64,000 nucleotides of DNA from Shewanella algae (GTDB lineage: Bacteria; Pseudomonadota; Gammaproteobacteria; Enterobacterales; Shewanellaceae). The notes under the pieces were generated by a model. The model was not told the DNA's origin. It searched no databases and saw only the letters and a program-made list of their open reading frames with translations. Within the stretch, counting starts at the first letter, position 1. Each line of letters begins with the position of its first letter. Positions 9,052-17,331 of this stretch are shown piece by piece. A program made the translations under genes and the position numbers. Location of the stretch: positions 1,455,001 to 1,519,000 of the forward strand of contig NZ_CP068230.1 of assembly GCF_009183365.2 (NCBI RefSeq), given 5' to 3'.

Positions 9052-9077
9052 TGCTGTTGACGTTAACGTCAACAGCA
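9052..9077. promoter_or_regulatory. 26-bp perfect palindrome upstream of etfB (LiuR-like operator)
   Basis: A perfect 13+13 palindrome centred between 9064 and 9065. Its core, 9057-9072, is TTGACGTTAACGTCAA. It has the same TTnAC-N6-GTnAA architecture as the site before liuR (9 of the 10 arm positions that define both are shared, 12 of 16 bases overall). It sits 87 bases before the etfB start, consistent with an operator. LiuR control of electron-transfer flavoprotein genes is known in proteobacteria; assignment here is inference. Confidence 0.6.
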
Positions 9078-9163
9078 CGTAAAGTTGAGCCATCCTGTAC
9101 TGATGGCCCTGGTATCATCGGTACGCAACCCACATTAGATACAAGGTGTAGGAAGGAAACCCT

Positions 9164-9913
9164 ATGAAAGTATTGGTGCCAGTAAAACGTGTGGTCGATG
9201 CCAATGTGAAGGTCAGGGTCAAGGCCGACAACACAGGCGTTGAAACAGCCAACCTGAAAATGGCGTTGAATCCATTTTGTGAGATTGCGGTAGAAGAAGC
9301 CGTGCGTCTGAAAGAAGCCGGCAGTGCTTCTGAAGTTGTCGTTGTCAGCATAGGTCCCAAGGCGGCACAGGAGCAGCTGCGTACCGCACTTGCTCTGGGT
9401 GCCGACCGTGCCATTCACATCGAAACCGATGAAGAGCTGGTGCCCCTTTCTATTGCCAAACTGCTCAAGGCGGTGCAGGACAAGGAACAGGCGCAACTTA
9501 TTCTGCTCGGTAAGCAGTCCATCGACGGCGATAACAATCAGACAGGACAGATGCTGGCGGCGCTCGCCGGTATGCCTCAGGCAACCTTTGCATCTGAAGT
9601 GAAGCTGGAAGGCGAAACTTTGCTGGTCACCCGGGAAGTGGATGGCGGCTTACAGACTCTGTCCATGCCTCTGCCTGCCGTGGTCACCGCAGATCTGCGT
9701 CTGAATGAGCCTCGCTATGCTTCTTTGCCCAATATCATGAAAGCCAAGCGCAAGCCGCTGGAGACCATGAGCATTGATGACCTGGGAGTGGCGCTCAAGC
9801 AGCACGTACAGGTGTTGGAGGTAGCAACGCCGGCCAGCCGTCAGGCGGGTGTGATGGTGGCTTCCGTTGAGGAGCTGGTGGACAAGTTGAAAAACGAAGC
9901 GAAGGTGATCTAA
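9164..9913 (+). CDS. etfB: Electron transfer flavoprotein, beta subunit
   Basis: 249 aa, the family's usual length. EtfB binds AMP and, with EtfA, carries electrons from acyl-CoA dehydrogenases (such as LiuA at 38.4-39.5 kb) to ETF:quinone oxidoreductase. Opening [20 protein letters not shown] and the segments [20 protein letters not shown] and [20 protein letters not shown] are typical. The ATG is preceded by GGAAGGAAA. The etfA ATG follows the stop codon with no spacing, so the two subunits are made together. A LiuR-like palindrome upstream suggests control with branched-chain amino-acid catabolism. Confidence 0.97.
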   Translation: MKVLVPVKRVVDANVKVRVKADNTGVETANLKMALNPFCEIAVEEAVRLKEAGSASEVVVVSIGPKAAQEQLRTALALGADRAIHIETDEELVPLSIAKLLKAVQDKEQAQLILLGKQSIDGDNNQTGQMLAALAGMPQATFASEVKLEGETLLVTREVDGGLQTLSMPLPAVVTADLRLNEPRYASLPNIMKAKRKPLETMSIDDLGVALKQHVQVLEVATPASRQAGVMVASVEELVDKLKNEAKVI

Positions 9914-10837
9914 ATGGCCGTATTAGTAATAGCAGAACACGATAATGCCAGCCTGAAACAGGACACAGCCAAAGTTGTCGCCGCAGCCAAAGCCATAGGG
10001 GGAGATATTCACCTCTTGGTTGCCGGTCAGGATTGTAAGGCCGCCGCCGATGCTGCCGCCAAGCTTGAAGGCGTCAGTAAAGTACTGCTGGCCGATAACC
10101 CTGCCTATGGTGCTCATCTTGCCGACAATATTGGTGAACTCATCTTGTCTCTGAGTGGTGACTACAGCCACATTCTGGCTGCAGCTTCAAGCCAGGGTAA
10201 GGACATACTGCCAAGAGTGGCGGCTTTGCTGGATGTGGCTCAACTTTCGGAGATCACCAAGGTGATTGACGCCGATACTTTTGTCCGTCCCGTTTATGCC
10301 GGTAACGCCATGGCAACCGTTAAGAGTCTGGACGATAAGAAAGTGGCCACTGTGCGCGCCAGCGCCTTCGACGCAGTTGCCGAGACAGGCTCAGCTGAAA
10401 TCAATCAGCTCGATAGCGTCTTCGACGCCAAGAGCAGCTTTGTATCCCAGAGCCTGACCGAGTCGGCTCGTCCGGAGCTTGGCAGCGCCAGAGTCATTGT
10501 TTCTGGTGGTCGCGGTATGGGTAGTGGCGAAAACTTTGCCATGCTGGAAGCCTTGGCCGATAAGCTGGGCGCCGCCGTAGGTGCATCGCGGGCAGCAGTG
10601 GATGCCGGCTTTGTTCCCAACGACCTGCAGGTTGGCCAGACGGGTAAAATCGTGGCGCCAGAGCTTTATATCGCTGTGGGTATCTCCGGGGCGATTCAAC
10701 ATCTGGCCGGGATGAAGGACTCAAAAGTCATTGTGGCCATCAACAAAGATCCTGAAGCGCCTATCTTCCAGGTTGCCGATTATGGCTTGGAAGCTGACCT
10801 GTTTGATGTTGTGCCTAAATTGAACGAGTTGATTTAA
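9914..10837 (+). CDS. etfA: Electron transfer flavoprotein, alpha subunit
   Basis: 307 aa. EtfA carries the FAD of the heterodimer. The C-terminal FAD domain shows the family motifs: [15 protein letters not shown] (about 195-209), [40 protein letters not shown] and [21 protein letters not shown]. The start codon abuts the etfB stop (TAAATG). A strong terminator follows 18 bases after its stop codon, closing the bicistronic unit. Confidence 0.97.
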   Translation: MAVLVIAEHDNASLKQDTAKVVAAAKAIGGDIHLLVAGQDCKAAADAAAKLEGVSKVLLADNPAYGAHLADNIGELILSLSGDYSHILAAASSQGKDILPRVAALLDVAQLSEITKVIDADTFVRPVYAGNAMATVKSLDDKKVATVRASAFDAVAETGSAEINQLDSVFDAKSSFVSQSLTESARPELGSARVIVSGGRGMGSGENFAMLEALADKLGAAVGASRAAVDAGFVPNDLQVGQTGKIVAPELYIAVGISGAIQHLAGMKDSKVIVAINKDPEAPIFQVADYGLEADLFDVVPKLNELI

Positions 10838-10839
10838 TC

Positions 10840-10855
10840 TGTGATCTAGGTCACG
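10840..10855. promoter_or_regulatory. CRP-like site just past etfA
   Basis: TGTGATCTAGGTCACG fits the CRP consensus TGTGA-N6-TCACA with one final mismatch. It lies between the etfA stop and the terminator stem, 350 bases before the lysW start, so a regulatory role is uncertain. Confidence 0.35.
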
Positions 10856-10899
10856 ATAGGCGGCTTTGGGGTAGCATCCTCAAAGCCGCCTATGTTTTT
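10856..10899 (+). terminator. Rho-independent terminator of etfBA
   Basis: A 13-bp perfect stem (ATAGGCGGCTTTG with CAAAGCCGCCTAT), further closable inward by GGG/CCT, followed by GTTTTTA. Confidence 0.9.
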
Positions 10900-10933
10900 A
10901 TGTGCCTCACGCCTGACATCAGGCGTCCTGAGA

Positions 10934-11120
10934 AGTAGAGGCGCACTAAATATCAGTAGCGGTAAGCAGGGTGATTCCGTTTATGTATCGCGAAAGGATT
11001 TGGTGCCGAAGTGGTTGCGACTTATCAAGGTCCACCGCTGGGGCTGTTACCAAATAGGGGCAGCACTGCCATAGTATATTCTGTCGGGATGACAGATTGA
11101 CGTTACTATGGAGCGCTACT
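10934..11120 (+). promoter_or_regulatory. Lysine riboswitch (LYS element)
   Basis: Conserved LYS-box landmarks appear in the right order: AGTAGAGGCGC at the 5' side of P1 (10934-10944), an AGTA/GGGTGA internal segment (loop-E-like region), GAAAGG, GGTGCCGAAG, GGGGCTGTTACC, the P4/P5 part CTGCCATAGT...TCGGGATGACAG, and TATGGAGCGCTACT closing P1 (AGTAG with CTACT at 11116-11120). This aptamer binds lysine and represses lysine synthesis or uptake genes. The following gene is an NhaC-family transporter of the type known to be lysine-riboswitch controlled. The 3' P1 hexamer GCTACT recurs at 11132-11137, giving a possible alternative partner. No clear intrinsic terminator follows; a 5-bp TTCGT/ACGAA hairpin (11181-11195) covers the ribosome binding region of 11208, so control may be translational. 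Confidence 0.88.
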
Positions 11121-11207
11121 GAAAGGACAGGTGCTACTCGGTATGCCATTGCCTTTTCCCACCAGTTCAGTTGCCCTCCATTCGTATTTAACGAAGAACA
11201 AGACTCA

Positions 11208-12779
11208 ATGACACTAACAAGTTATGCCGATTCGGCACTCTCTTTGTTGCCGCCGGTTGTGGCAATTTTATTGGCGATCCTCACCCGTCGGGTGCTGTTA
11301 TCGCTGGGGCTGGGGATATTGATTGGAGCCCTGTTGCTCAATCAATGGTCGGTATTGGACACCGGGGTTTATCTGGGGCAAAGGGTGCTTTCCCTGGTAT
11401 GGGACGATGACGCTTTCAATGCCTGGAACCTGTATATTCTGGGATTCCTGGTGCTGCTGGGGATGATCACTGCGCTGATCACCGTCAGTGGCTCGGCCAG
11501 GGCCTTTGCCAACTGGGCCAGACAGCATATCCGTAATCGCCGTGATGCCAAGCTGCTGACCATGTTTCTCGGCTGTGCGGTGTTTATCGATGACTACTTC
11601 AATAGCTTGGTGGTGGGCAGTATCGCTAGGCCTCTGACCGACAGATACTATATCTCCCGCTCCAAACTGGCGTATCTTTTGGATTCTACCGCGGCGCCCG
11701 TGTGCGTTATCTCGCCGGTGTCCAGTTGGGGCGCCTATATTATCGCCCTTATCGGCGGCATTCTCACCGCTCACGGTTTTACTGAAGTAGGACATCTGAG
11801 TGCTTTCGTGCAGATGATCCCGATGAACTTCTATGCCCTGTTTGCCCTTGCGCTCTTGCTGTGCGTCACCTTTATGGAGCTGGATATCGGCGCCATGCGC
11901 AAACACGAGCTCAACGCCCGCAAGGGCAATCTCTATGATGAGTCCAAGGGGTTGCCCCCCGGTGCCAATGCCGATCTGCCCGAGGCGGAAACCGGCCAGG
12001 TGCACGGCCTGTTCCTGCCCATAGGTGTCTTGGTGGTGGCGACCTTCTATTTTATGGTTTCCAGTGGTGCCGATGCCCTGGCGGCAGAAAGCCTGCCTTT
12101 CAGTATCATAGGTGCCTTCGAGAAAACCGATGTGGGCTCGTCACTGTTTTTCGGCGCCTCCATCGGCCTGGTGGTGACGCTGCTGCTGGCCTTTATCCAG
12201 AAGATTGAAGCCAAGATGATCCTCAAGGCACTCACCTCGGGTGCCCGTTCCATGTTGCCGGCAATCTATATTCTGATGTTTGCCTGGACCATAGCCGGGA
12301 TCATAGGCTCACTGGAAACCGGCAAGTTTATGGCCAGCCTCGCCAGTGGCAATATTCCCTTTGCCTTGTTGCCGGCCGTGCTGTTTATTTTGGCTGGGCT
12401 TACCGCCTTTTCTACCGGCACCAGCTGGGGCACCTTTGGTATCATGTTGCCGATTGCCGCCGATATGGCCATGGGCAGCCACAGTGGCATGATGTTGCCT
12501 ATGCTGGCCGCCGTGCTTTCCGGCGCTGTGTTTGGCGATCACTGCTCGCCGATATCGGACACCACGATTCTGTCATCCACAGGTGCCAGCTGCCATCATA
12601 TCGACCATGTGCTGACTCAGTTGCCCTATGCGGTCTTGGTAGCGCTTATTTCCCTCGGCGGCTATATAGTACTCGGCTTTACCGAGTCGGTATGGCTTGG
12701 GCTTGCCAGCAGTTGTGTGCTGTTCATGCTGGGGCTGGTGTGGCTCAAGTGGCAGCAGCCCAAAAACAGTGCTGCCTAA
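11208..12779 (+). CDS. lysW: NhaC-family transporter, probable lysine importer (LysW type)
   Basis: 523 aa integral membrane protein with about 11-12 hydrophobic segments, belonging to the NhaC Na+/H+ antiporter superfamily. Family landmarks are GCAVFIDDYFNSLVVGSIARPLTDR, APVCVISPVSSWGAYI, STGTSWGTFGIMLPIAADMA and FGDHCSPISDTTILSSTGA, read here only in parts. Proteins of this branch downstream of LYS elements have been named LysW and proposed to import lysine. The 5' lysine riboswitch makes lysine a much better substrate guess than Na+/H+ exchange. The start at 11208 (MTLTSYADSALSLLPP) is chosen because the longer in-frame TTG at 11097 lies inside the aptamer. A bidirectional terminator follows. 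Confidence 0.85.
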   Translation: MTLTSYADSALSLLPPVVAILLAILTRRVLLSLGLGILIGALLLNQWSVLDTGVYLGQRVLSLVWDDDAFNAWNLYILGFLVLLGMITALITVSGSARAFANWARQHIRNRRDAKLLTMFLGCAVFIDDYFNSLVVGSIARPLTDRYYISRSKLAYLLDSTAAPVCVISPVSSWGAYIIALIGGILTAHGFTEVGHLSAFVQMIPMNFYALFALALLLCVTFMELDIGAMRKHELNARKGNLYDESKGLPPGANADLPEAETGQVHGLFLPIGVLVVATFYFMVSSGADALAAESLPFSIIGAFEKTDVGSSLFFGASIGLVVTLLLAFIQKIEAKMILKALTSGARSMLPAIYILMFAWTIAGIIGSLETGKFMASLASGNIPFALLPAVLFILAGLTAFSTGTSWGTFGIMLPIAADMAMGSHSGMMLPMLAAVLSGAVFGDHCSPISDTTILSSTGASCHHIDHVLTQLPYAVLVALISLGGYIVLGFTESVWLGLASSCVLFMLGLVWLKWQQPKNSAA

Positions 12780-12788
12780 CCGGCCAAT

Positions 12789-12818
12789 TAAAAAACGCTG
12801 CCTCGGCAGCGTTTTTTT
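12789..12818. terminator. Bidirectional terminator between lysW and brnQ
   Basis: ACGCTGCC-TC-GGCAGCGT stem flanked by A-run and T-run, so it can stop transcription in both directions. It lies ten bases after the lysW stop. Confidence 0.9.
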
Positions 12819-12911
12819 GTTACCTATATTTCAGGGCCATTGGAGTTGGAGGCGTACTCTCGTCTTGGATATTCAGGCTAAATACCTATTGATTCAAACT
12901 GGCCTCGCCAA

Positions 12912-14234
12912 TTATTTTTGTGGCAGCTCTATTGAGTTTTCCGTGATGACGCGAGCCGATGCCGAGCGGGCAAACAGAGTCAAACTCGTCGCTATGGCCA
13001 GAACAATAACCGTCGGGACAATCCAAGCTGCATAGCAAGCGTATAAGGGTAGATATTGGTTCAAAATTGCATCCTGGCTGGCAGGCATACTGCCGAGAAT
13101 ATGCAAGGCGTCCAGAGCGCCAAAGATCAACGCTGCCGCTAAGGTTGCAAGTACGCCAGACATGGAGACAAGGCGCCGTAGCGGCGCAATCAACAACAAG
13201 GCAATCGCAATCGGATGCAGGGCTACCACGACGGGTTGGGTGATCTGTAAAAGTTGCTCCAGACCAATATTGGCAACCAATGCTCCAATTATCATGGTGA
13301 CCAGCACACTGTTACGGTAAGACACGTTACTGAATGTGCGGCTATAAAACTCACTGCCGGCAGTCGTCACGCCGATTATCGTCGTCAGGCAAGCCAATAT
13401 CATCACAGCCCCCAACAGCAAGGTACCTAAAATACCAAAATGTGTTGTGGTAAAGGTGGTCAGAATATCCCCGCCGTTACTGTATTCACCGACGCTGCTG
13501 GCGCCGATATAAGCCAGGGATATATATACCAGTGCCATAGCCACAGCGTACATCAAGGCGGCAATCAGGGTGTACCTGGTAATCGCCTTTGGCTGAGTGA
13601 CACCCATACTTTTTATCGCGCGGAAGATAACCCATCCAAAACCGATAGAGCCCAAGGCGTCCATGGTCATATATCCTTGAGTCACACCTTCGGCAAATGC
13701 GCTGGTTACATAGGCGCCGGTCGCCTGGGAAATGCCTTGACTCGGAAACAGCAGTGCGGCGATAGCCATTGCCAGTAGGATAGCCATTAGCGCCGGCGTC
13801 AACCACTTCCCCAGGTTGTCGACCAGTTTGCCCGGATGCAGGGAAAACAGTACAGCGATAACGCAGAAGATAATTGAAAAAGGACCCAGAGCGTTGTCAC
13901 CGAAAAACGGGCTAAAACCGAATTGGTAAGCGACTGTGATGGCACGAGGAATGACAAATGCCGGGCCAATCACGATAAATACCATAATCCAGAACGTGGT
14001 AGCCAGAGGGCGGGGAAGTACTGAAGTCAGGTTATCGGAGCCCCCCACCAGGGCCACAATGACCAAAGCAAAGGCGGGTAAGCCCACACCGGCCAGTAGA
14101 AAGCCCGCCATGCCCTGAAACAGGTTTTCGCCTGCCTGATACCCCAAAAATGATGGGAAAATAAGGTTGCCGGCGCCTAAATACATGGCAAAGGTCATAA
14201 ACCCCAAAGCGGCTATATTGCGTGCACTTAACAT
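12912..14234 (-). CDS. brnQ: Branched-chain amino acid carrier BrnQ
   Basis: 440 aa, about 12 membrane segments, LIVCS family Na+-coupled importer of leucine, isoleucine and valine. Typical features: GFMTFAMYLGAGNLIFPSFLG near the N-terminus (read in parts), GPAFVIPRAITVAYQFG, and MTMDALGSIGFGWVIFRAIK. The start ATG at 14234 is preceded by TTTGAGGAAGACT, an excellent ribosome binding site; an upstream in-frame reading from 14273 has none. A Leu-rich leader ORF lies 101 bases upstream and may adjust expression to leucine supply. Functionally it supplies substrate to the liu pathway at 31-40 kb. Confidence 0.95.
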   Translation of the reverse strand: MLSARNIAALGFMTFAMYLGAGNLIFPSFLGYQAGENLFQGMAGFLLAGVGLPAFALVIVALVGGSDNLTSVLPRPLATTFWIMVFIVIGPAFVIPRAITVAYQFGFSPFFGDNALGPFSIIFCVIAVLFSLHPGKLVDNLGKWLTPALMAILLAMAIAALLFPSQGISQATGAYVTSAFAEGVTQGYMTMDALGSIGFGWVIFRAIKSMGVTQPKAITRYTLIAALMYAVAMALVYISLAYIGASSVGEYSNGGDILTTFTTTHFGILGTLLLGAVMILACLTTIIGVTTAGSEFYSRTFSNVSYRNSVLVTMIIGALVANIGLEQLLQITQPVVVALHPIAIALLLIAPLRRLVSMSGVLATLAAALIFGALDALHILGSMPASQDAILNQYLPLYACYAAWIVPTVIVLAIATSLTLFARSASARVITENSIELPQK

Positions 14235-14335
14235 AGTCTTCCTCAAATATGTCAGCTTTGAAGTAACCAGCAAGTGAGCGTTTTGATGACTCTGCCAGCG
14301 ACTCTCACTGACAGAAAATAAAAGATAATAGCCTG

Positions 14336-14434
14336 TCAGCCCCGGTTGAGTTCCAGAGAGAGCAGGAGGAGATTGGCGACGGTCACTTGTTGGCGACTAG
14401 GCTGCAAACAACTTGTGGAAGCGACCAATGACAT
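14336..14434 (-). CDS. Candidate leucine leader peptide upstream of brnQ (32 aa)
   Basis: ATG at 14434-14432, TGA at 14338-14336. The predicted peptide contains eight leucines in 32 residues, concentrated near the end as NLLLLSLELNRG (Leu codons CTC CTC CTG CTC, then CTG and CTC). This resembles attenuator leader peptides of leucine or branched-chain operons. After the stop, CTGACAG (overlapping the stop) and CTGTCAG can pair, and GTCGCC segments within the ORF can compete for GGCTGAC, so alternative folds exist. No poly-U terminator is visible and the Shine-Dalgarno match is weak (GGA about ten bases upstream), so both translation and mechanism remain unproven. Confidence 0.45.
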   Translation of the reverse strand: MSLVASTSCLQPSRQQVTVANLLLLSLELNRG

Positions 14435-14460
14435 ACAAAATCCAGGTTGACAGAAAATAT

Positions 14461-14477
14461 GGGAGGAGGCTCCTCCC
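14461..14477. repeat. GC-rich palindrome upstream of the brnQ leader ORF
   Basis: GGGAGGAG and CTCCTCCC flank one base, a hairpin-forming sequence 26 bases before the leader ORF. Could be an early pause or leader hairpin; no T-run follows directly. Confidence 0.5.
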
Positions 14478-14703
14478 TGTGTGGATCCCTTATAAACCTA
14501 TCTCTTGGAACCTGGCAAGCCTTAAATAGTGGATAGTGTGTATTTCAACATTTTCTCCACTCACAGGAATAAGCCACTAAAAACTCTTTAAAGAAACATT
14601 AACGATTCAATCCGACTTCGACAGGCCCCGGCATGCCTTCAGTCAGATGCCTTGAACGGCAAGTTGCTGTGCAAGCCTCTCTCTACAAAAGAGAACGCCA
14701 CGA

Positions 14704-14729
14704 GGACTTATTCGCACCTTCCTTAGGTA
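14704..14729. repeat. Dispersed 26-base repeat, copy A
   Basis: Begins GGACTTATTCGCA and ends CTTCCTTAGGTA. A second copy at 31002-31027 differs at only two positions. Both copies are in noncoding DNA. Confidence 0.65.
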
Positions 14730-14821
14730 TCACGTGTCCATTTTCAAGGGGTTGCAAAATAGATCCGGCCCAGATTACGGGGAGAATGATTGCCGGTGCT
14801 GGAAGTCGAATAGCTTGTCAT

Positions 14822-14859
14822 AAAAAAACACCTGAGCCGGAAGACTCAGGTGTTTTTTA
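14822..14859. terminator. Bidirectional terminator behind dcp
   Basis: Perfect stem ACACCTGAG/CTCAGGTGT with A-run and T-run on either side, extending to about 14 bp. Confidence 0.88.
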
Positions 14860-14862
14860 TGC

Positions 14863-14898
14863 TTAAGTCCGAGGTGTAATCTCGCCCCTCGGACTTAA
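14863..14898. repeat. 12-bp perfect inverted repeat between dcp and its terminator
   Basis: TTAAGTCCGAGG (14863-14874) and CCTCGGACTTAA (14887-14898) with a 12-base loop. Without a T-run it is probably an mRNA 3' stabilising hairpin ahead of the terminator. Confidence 0.6.
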
Positions 14899-14919
14899 AC
14901 GGTTTTCAGCACTCACTTA

Positions 14920-17058
14920 TCAGAGCAGACCACGACGCTTGAGCAGGGCATCGGTTGTCGGCTCCTGGCCTCGGAAGTTTTTGTAAGCTTCCATAGGTGG
15001 CACGCTGTTACCCACTTCGCGGATAGTCTTGCGATACTTCATGCCGATATCCCGCTTCAGGCCGCCTTGGGTCTGTACATAGGCAAAGGCATCGGCCGCG
15101 AGGATTTCACTCCACATATAGGCGTAGTAGCTGGCACTGTAGCCACCCGGGAAGGCGTGGGCAAAGTAGGTCGACTTGTAACGTGGTGGCACGGCTTCAA
15201 TGTTCAGGCCGTGCTTTTCAAGCGCCTTGGCTTCAAACTCGGCGACATTCTGCAGCGGTGCGTTTTTGTCCAGCGAATGCCATTCCATGTCGACCAATGC
15301 AGCAGCCATATACTCCAGGGTGTCGAAGCCCTGGTTGAAGCTGCGGGACTTCAGCAACTTGTCCAGCATCGCCTTGGGTAAAGGCTCGCCGGTTTGGTAG
15401 TGCTTGGCATAGTTGGCCAACACTTGTGGATGACCGGCCCAGTCCTCTTCGAAGGTGGATGGGAACTCGACAAAGTCACGGGATACCGCAGTACCGGACA
15501 GGCTGGGGTAGGTTACTTTGGAGAACATGCCATGCGTGCCGTGGCCCAACTCGTGGAACATGGTGGTTACTTCGTCATAGCTGACGAAGGTGGCTTCGCC
15601 TTCCGGTGCCTTCTTGATGTTCATCACATTGACCACCACGGGCTTTTCACCCTTGAGCAGGTTCTGGTTGACGAAAGAGCTCATCCAGGCACCGCCGCGC
15701 TTGCCTTCACGGGCGAAATAGTCGCCATAGAAGATGGCCATGCTGCTGCCGTCGGCATCGAACATTTCCCAGGCTTTGACATCAGGGTGATAAACCGGCA
15801 GATCCGGCCGTGGCTTGAAGGTTACCCCATAGAGTTGGTTGAGGGTAAAGAAGACGCCGTCTTCCAACACTCGATTGAATTCGAAGTAAGGCTTGAGGCT
15901 GGCTTCATCCAGATCATATTTCTCCTGGCGCACCAGTTCGGCATAGAAGGCCCAGTCCCAAGGCTTGAGCTGGAACTTGCCACCAGTCTTGTCGATCATC
16001 GCCTGGATATCGGCGGCTTCTTTCTGGGTGTTGGCGACAACGGCCGGCACCATGGAGCCGAACATCTCATAGACGGCCTCGGGTGTCTTGGCCATCTGTG
16101 GGCTCAGGCGGTAACTGGCCCAGTTATCAAATCCCAGCAGGGCGGCGCGTTCGGCGCGCAGCTGCGCCAGGCGGGCCACCAGAGAGGCGGTTTCGTTTTC
16201 ACCTTCAAGGCCGCGGTAGGCCGAGGCTTCCCAAATCTGTTTTCTCAGCTCTCGGTTTTTCAGCTGAGCCAGCACAGGCTGGCGAGTGGTGTTGGTGATG
16301 CTGATCAGGTATTGACCATCGAGCCCGGCTGCCTTGGCATCGGCCGCGGCATTGCGAATGGCCGAGTCGGACAGACCCTCCAATTGAGCAACGTCAGTAA
16401 CAGTTACGGCGATTTCTTTGTTCATCCGCATCAGTCGTTGCTGGAATTCGTTCACCAGCTTGGACTGCTCTTCGTTCAAGGCGCGGATCTGGGCTTTTTC
16501 GTTCTCGGTCAGCTTGGCGCCGGCAAGCACAAAGCGTTGGTGGTACACCTCAATAAGGCGCACTTCTTCGCTGCTCAGGCCCAATTGCTGCCGTTGAGAG
16601 TAGAGGCTGTCGATGCGGACAAACAGCTCCGGGTTCAGGTTGACGTTGTCTGAGTGGGCCGCCATCTTGGGCGCCATTTCACCCTGAATTTTACGCAGTT
16701 CAGGGTTGGAGTTGGAGCCGGTCAGATTATAGAAAACGCTTGAGGCGCGGCTTAGCAGTTCACCGGATTTTTCCAGGGCGACTATGGTGTTGGCAAAAGT
16801 GGGTTTCTCTGGGTTGTTGGCAATGGCCAATACTTCCTGGTAGTGCTCGGCAATACCGGCTTCGAGTGCAGGCTTGAAGTGTTCATCTTTGATCAGGCGA
16901 AAATCCGGGGCCTGATATTGCAAGGTGCTCTTGGCAAAAAGTGGATTGCTTTGAGTGGCTTCCGCACTTGCCAGATTTGTGTCCTGAGGATTGTGGGTGC
17001 TGCAGCCAGAAATAGCCAGTGTGGCGCCAACGGCCAGCGCCAGAAGAGATTTTCGCAT
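14920..17058 (-). CDS. dcp: Peptidyl-dipeptidase Dcp, predicted lipoprotein
   Basis: 712 aa M3-family zinc metallopeptidase that removes C-terminal dipeptides. The zinc site is HELGHGTHGMF (HExxH), with the downstream Glu ligand in the region FVEFPSTFEEDW. Unlike the cytoplasmic E. coli enzyme, it starts with a signal peptide and lipobox (LAISGC, Cys19 of the chosen start), so it is predicted to be exported and lipid-anchored in the envelope. Start: ATG at 17058 (MRKSLLALAVG) preceded by GGAAG with 8 bases spacing; the ATG five codons upstream overlaps that ribosome binding site. Monocistronic, followed by two hairpins. Confidence 0.95.
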   Translation of the reverse strand: MRKSLLALAVGATLAISGCSTHNPQDTNLASAEATQSNPLFAKSTLQYQAPDFRLIKDEHFKPALEAGIAEHYQEVLAIANNPEKPTFANTIVALEKSGELLSRASSVFYNLTGSNSNPELRKIQGEMAPKMAAHSDNVNLNPELFVRIDSLYSQRQQLGLSSEEVRLIEVYHQRFVLAGAKLTENEKAQIRALNEEQSKLVNEFQQRLMRMNKEIAVTVTDVAQLEGLSDSAIRNAAADAKAAGLDGQYLISITNTTRQPVLAQLKNRELRKQIWEASAYRGLEGENETASLVARLAQLRAERAALLGFDNWASYRLSPQMAKTPEAVYEMFGSMVPAVVANTQKEAADIQAMIDKTGGKFQLKPWDWAFYAELVRQEKYDLDEASLKPYFEFNRVLEDGVFFTLNQLYGVTFKPRPDLPVYHPDVKAWEMFDADGSSMAIFYGDYFAREGKRGGAWMSSFVNQNLLKGEKPVVVNVMNIKKAPEGEATFVSYDEVTTMFHELGHGTHGMFSKVTYPSLSGTAVSRDFVEFPSTFEEDWAGHPQVLANYAKHYQTGEPLPKAMLDKLLKSRSFNQGFDTLEYMAAALVDMEWHSLDKNAPLQNVAEFEAKALEKHGLNIEAVPPRYKSTYFAHAFPGGYSASYYAYMWSEILAADAFAYVQTQGGLKRDIGMKYRKTIREVGNSVPPMEAYKNFRGQEPTTDALLKRRGLL

Positions 17059-17331
17059 TATTATGACTTCCATCTTTAGTTATGAGTTTTTTAGCGCAAC
17101 TTAGCACTTGTTGTTTAAAAGTGGCTGAATTTAATGTTTATAGCCTACATAATCGCGACGTTTGCAGGCCAGCAGCTTATTGATAAAGAAGTGTAACAAA
17201 TTGATTTTAATGGGTAGATTCAGCGAATGCTGAACCAATGCTCAAGTTTGGCTGCATGGGGCATGCATCCTGTATTTATGTGGTAAAAAGTGTAAAATTG
17301 CGGCCGGAATTTTTCTCAGGGGAGAGCCGTT

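Larger units (their letters stand above)
8845..9163. other. Divergent promoter region between hns and etfB
   Basis: 319 bp without a supported gene. The left part is AT-rich and contains the hns promoter; the right part contains the 26-bp palindrome and the etfB ribosome binding site (GGAAGGAAA just before 9164). Confidence 0.7.
14235..14919. other. 685-bp noncoding region between dcp and brnQ
   Basis: Holds, from left to right, the brnQ 5' region with the Leu-rich leader ORF (14336-14434), a GC-rich 17-base palindrome GGGAGGAGGCTCCTCCC (14461-14477), one copy of a dispersed 26-base repeat (14704-14729) and two stacked hairpins (14822-14898) behind dcp. No other gene is supported. Confidence 0.7.

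Noticed and set aside
11097..11207. Longer N-terminus for the NhaC-family transporter from TTG 11097
   Set aside because: The extra codons lie in the 3' part of the lysine aptamer and give no family-like residues.
14461..14477. GC-rich palindrome as an intrinsic terminator
   Set aside because: The hairpin can form, but the downstream leftward sequence is ATATTTTCTG without a proper T-run, so it is listed only as a palindrome.
15394..16653. 419-codon open frame on the + strand within dcp
   Set aside because: It is the antisense shadow of a strongly supported metallopeptidase gene; composition follows the complementary frame and it has no family features or ribosome site.
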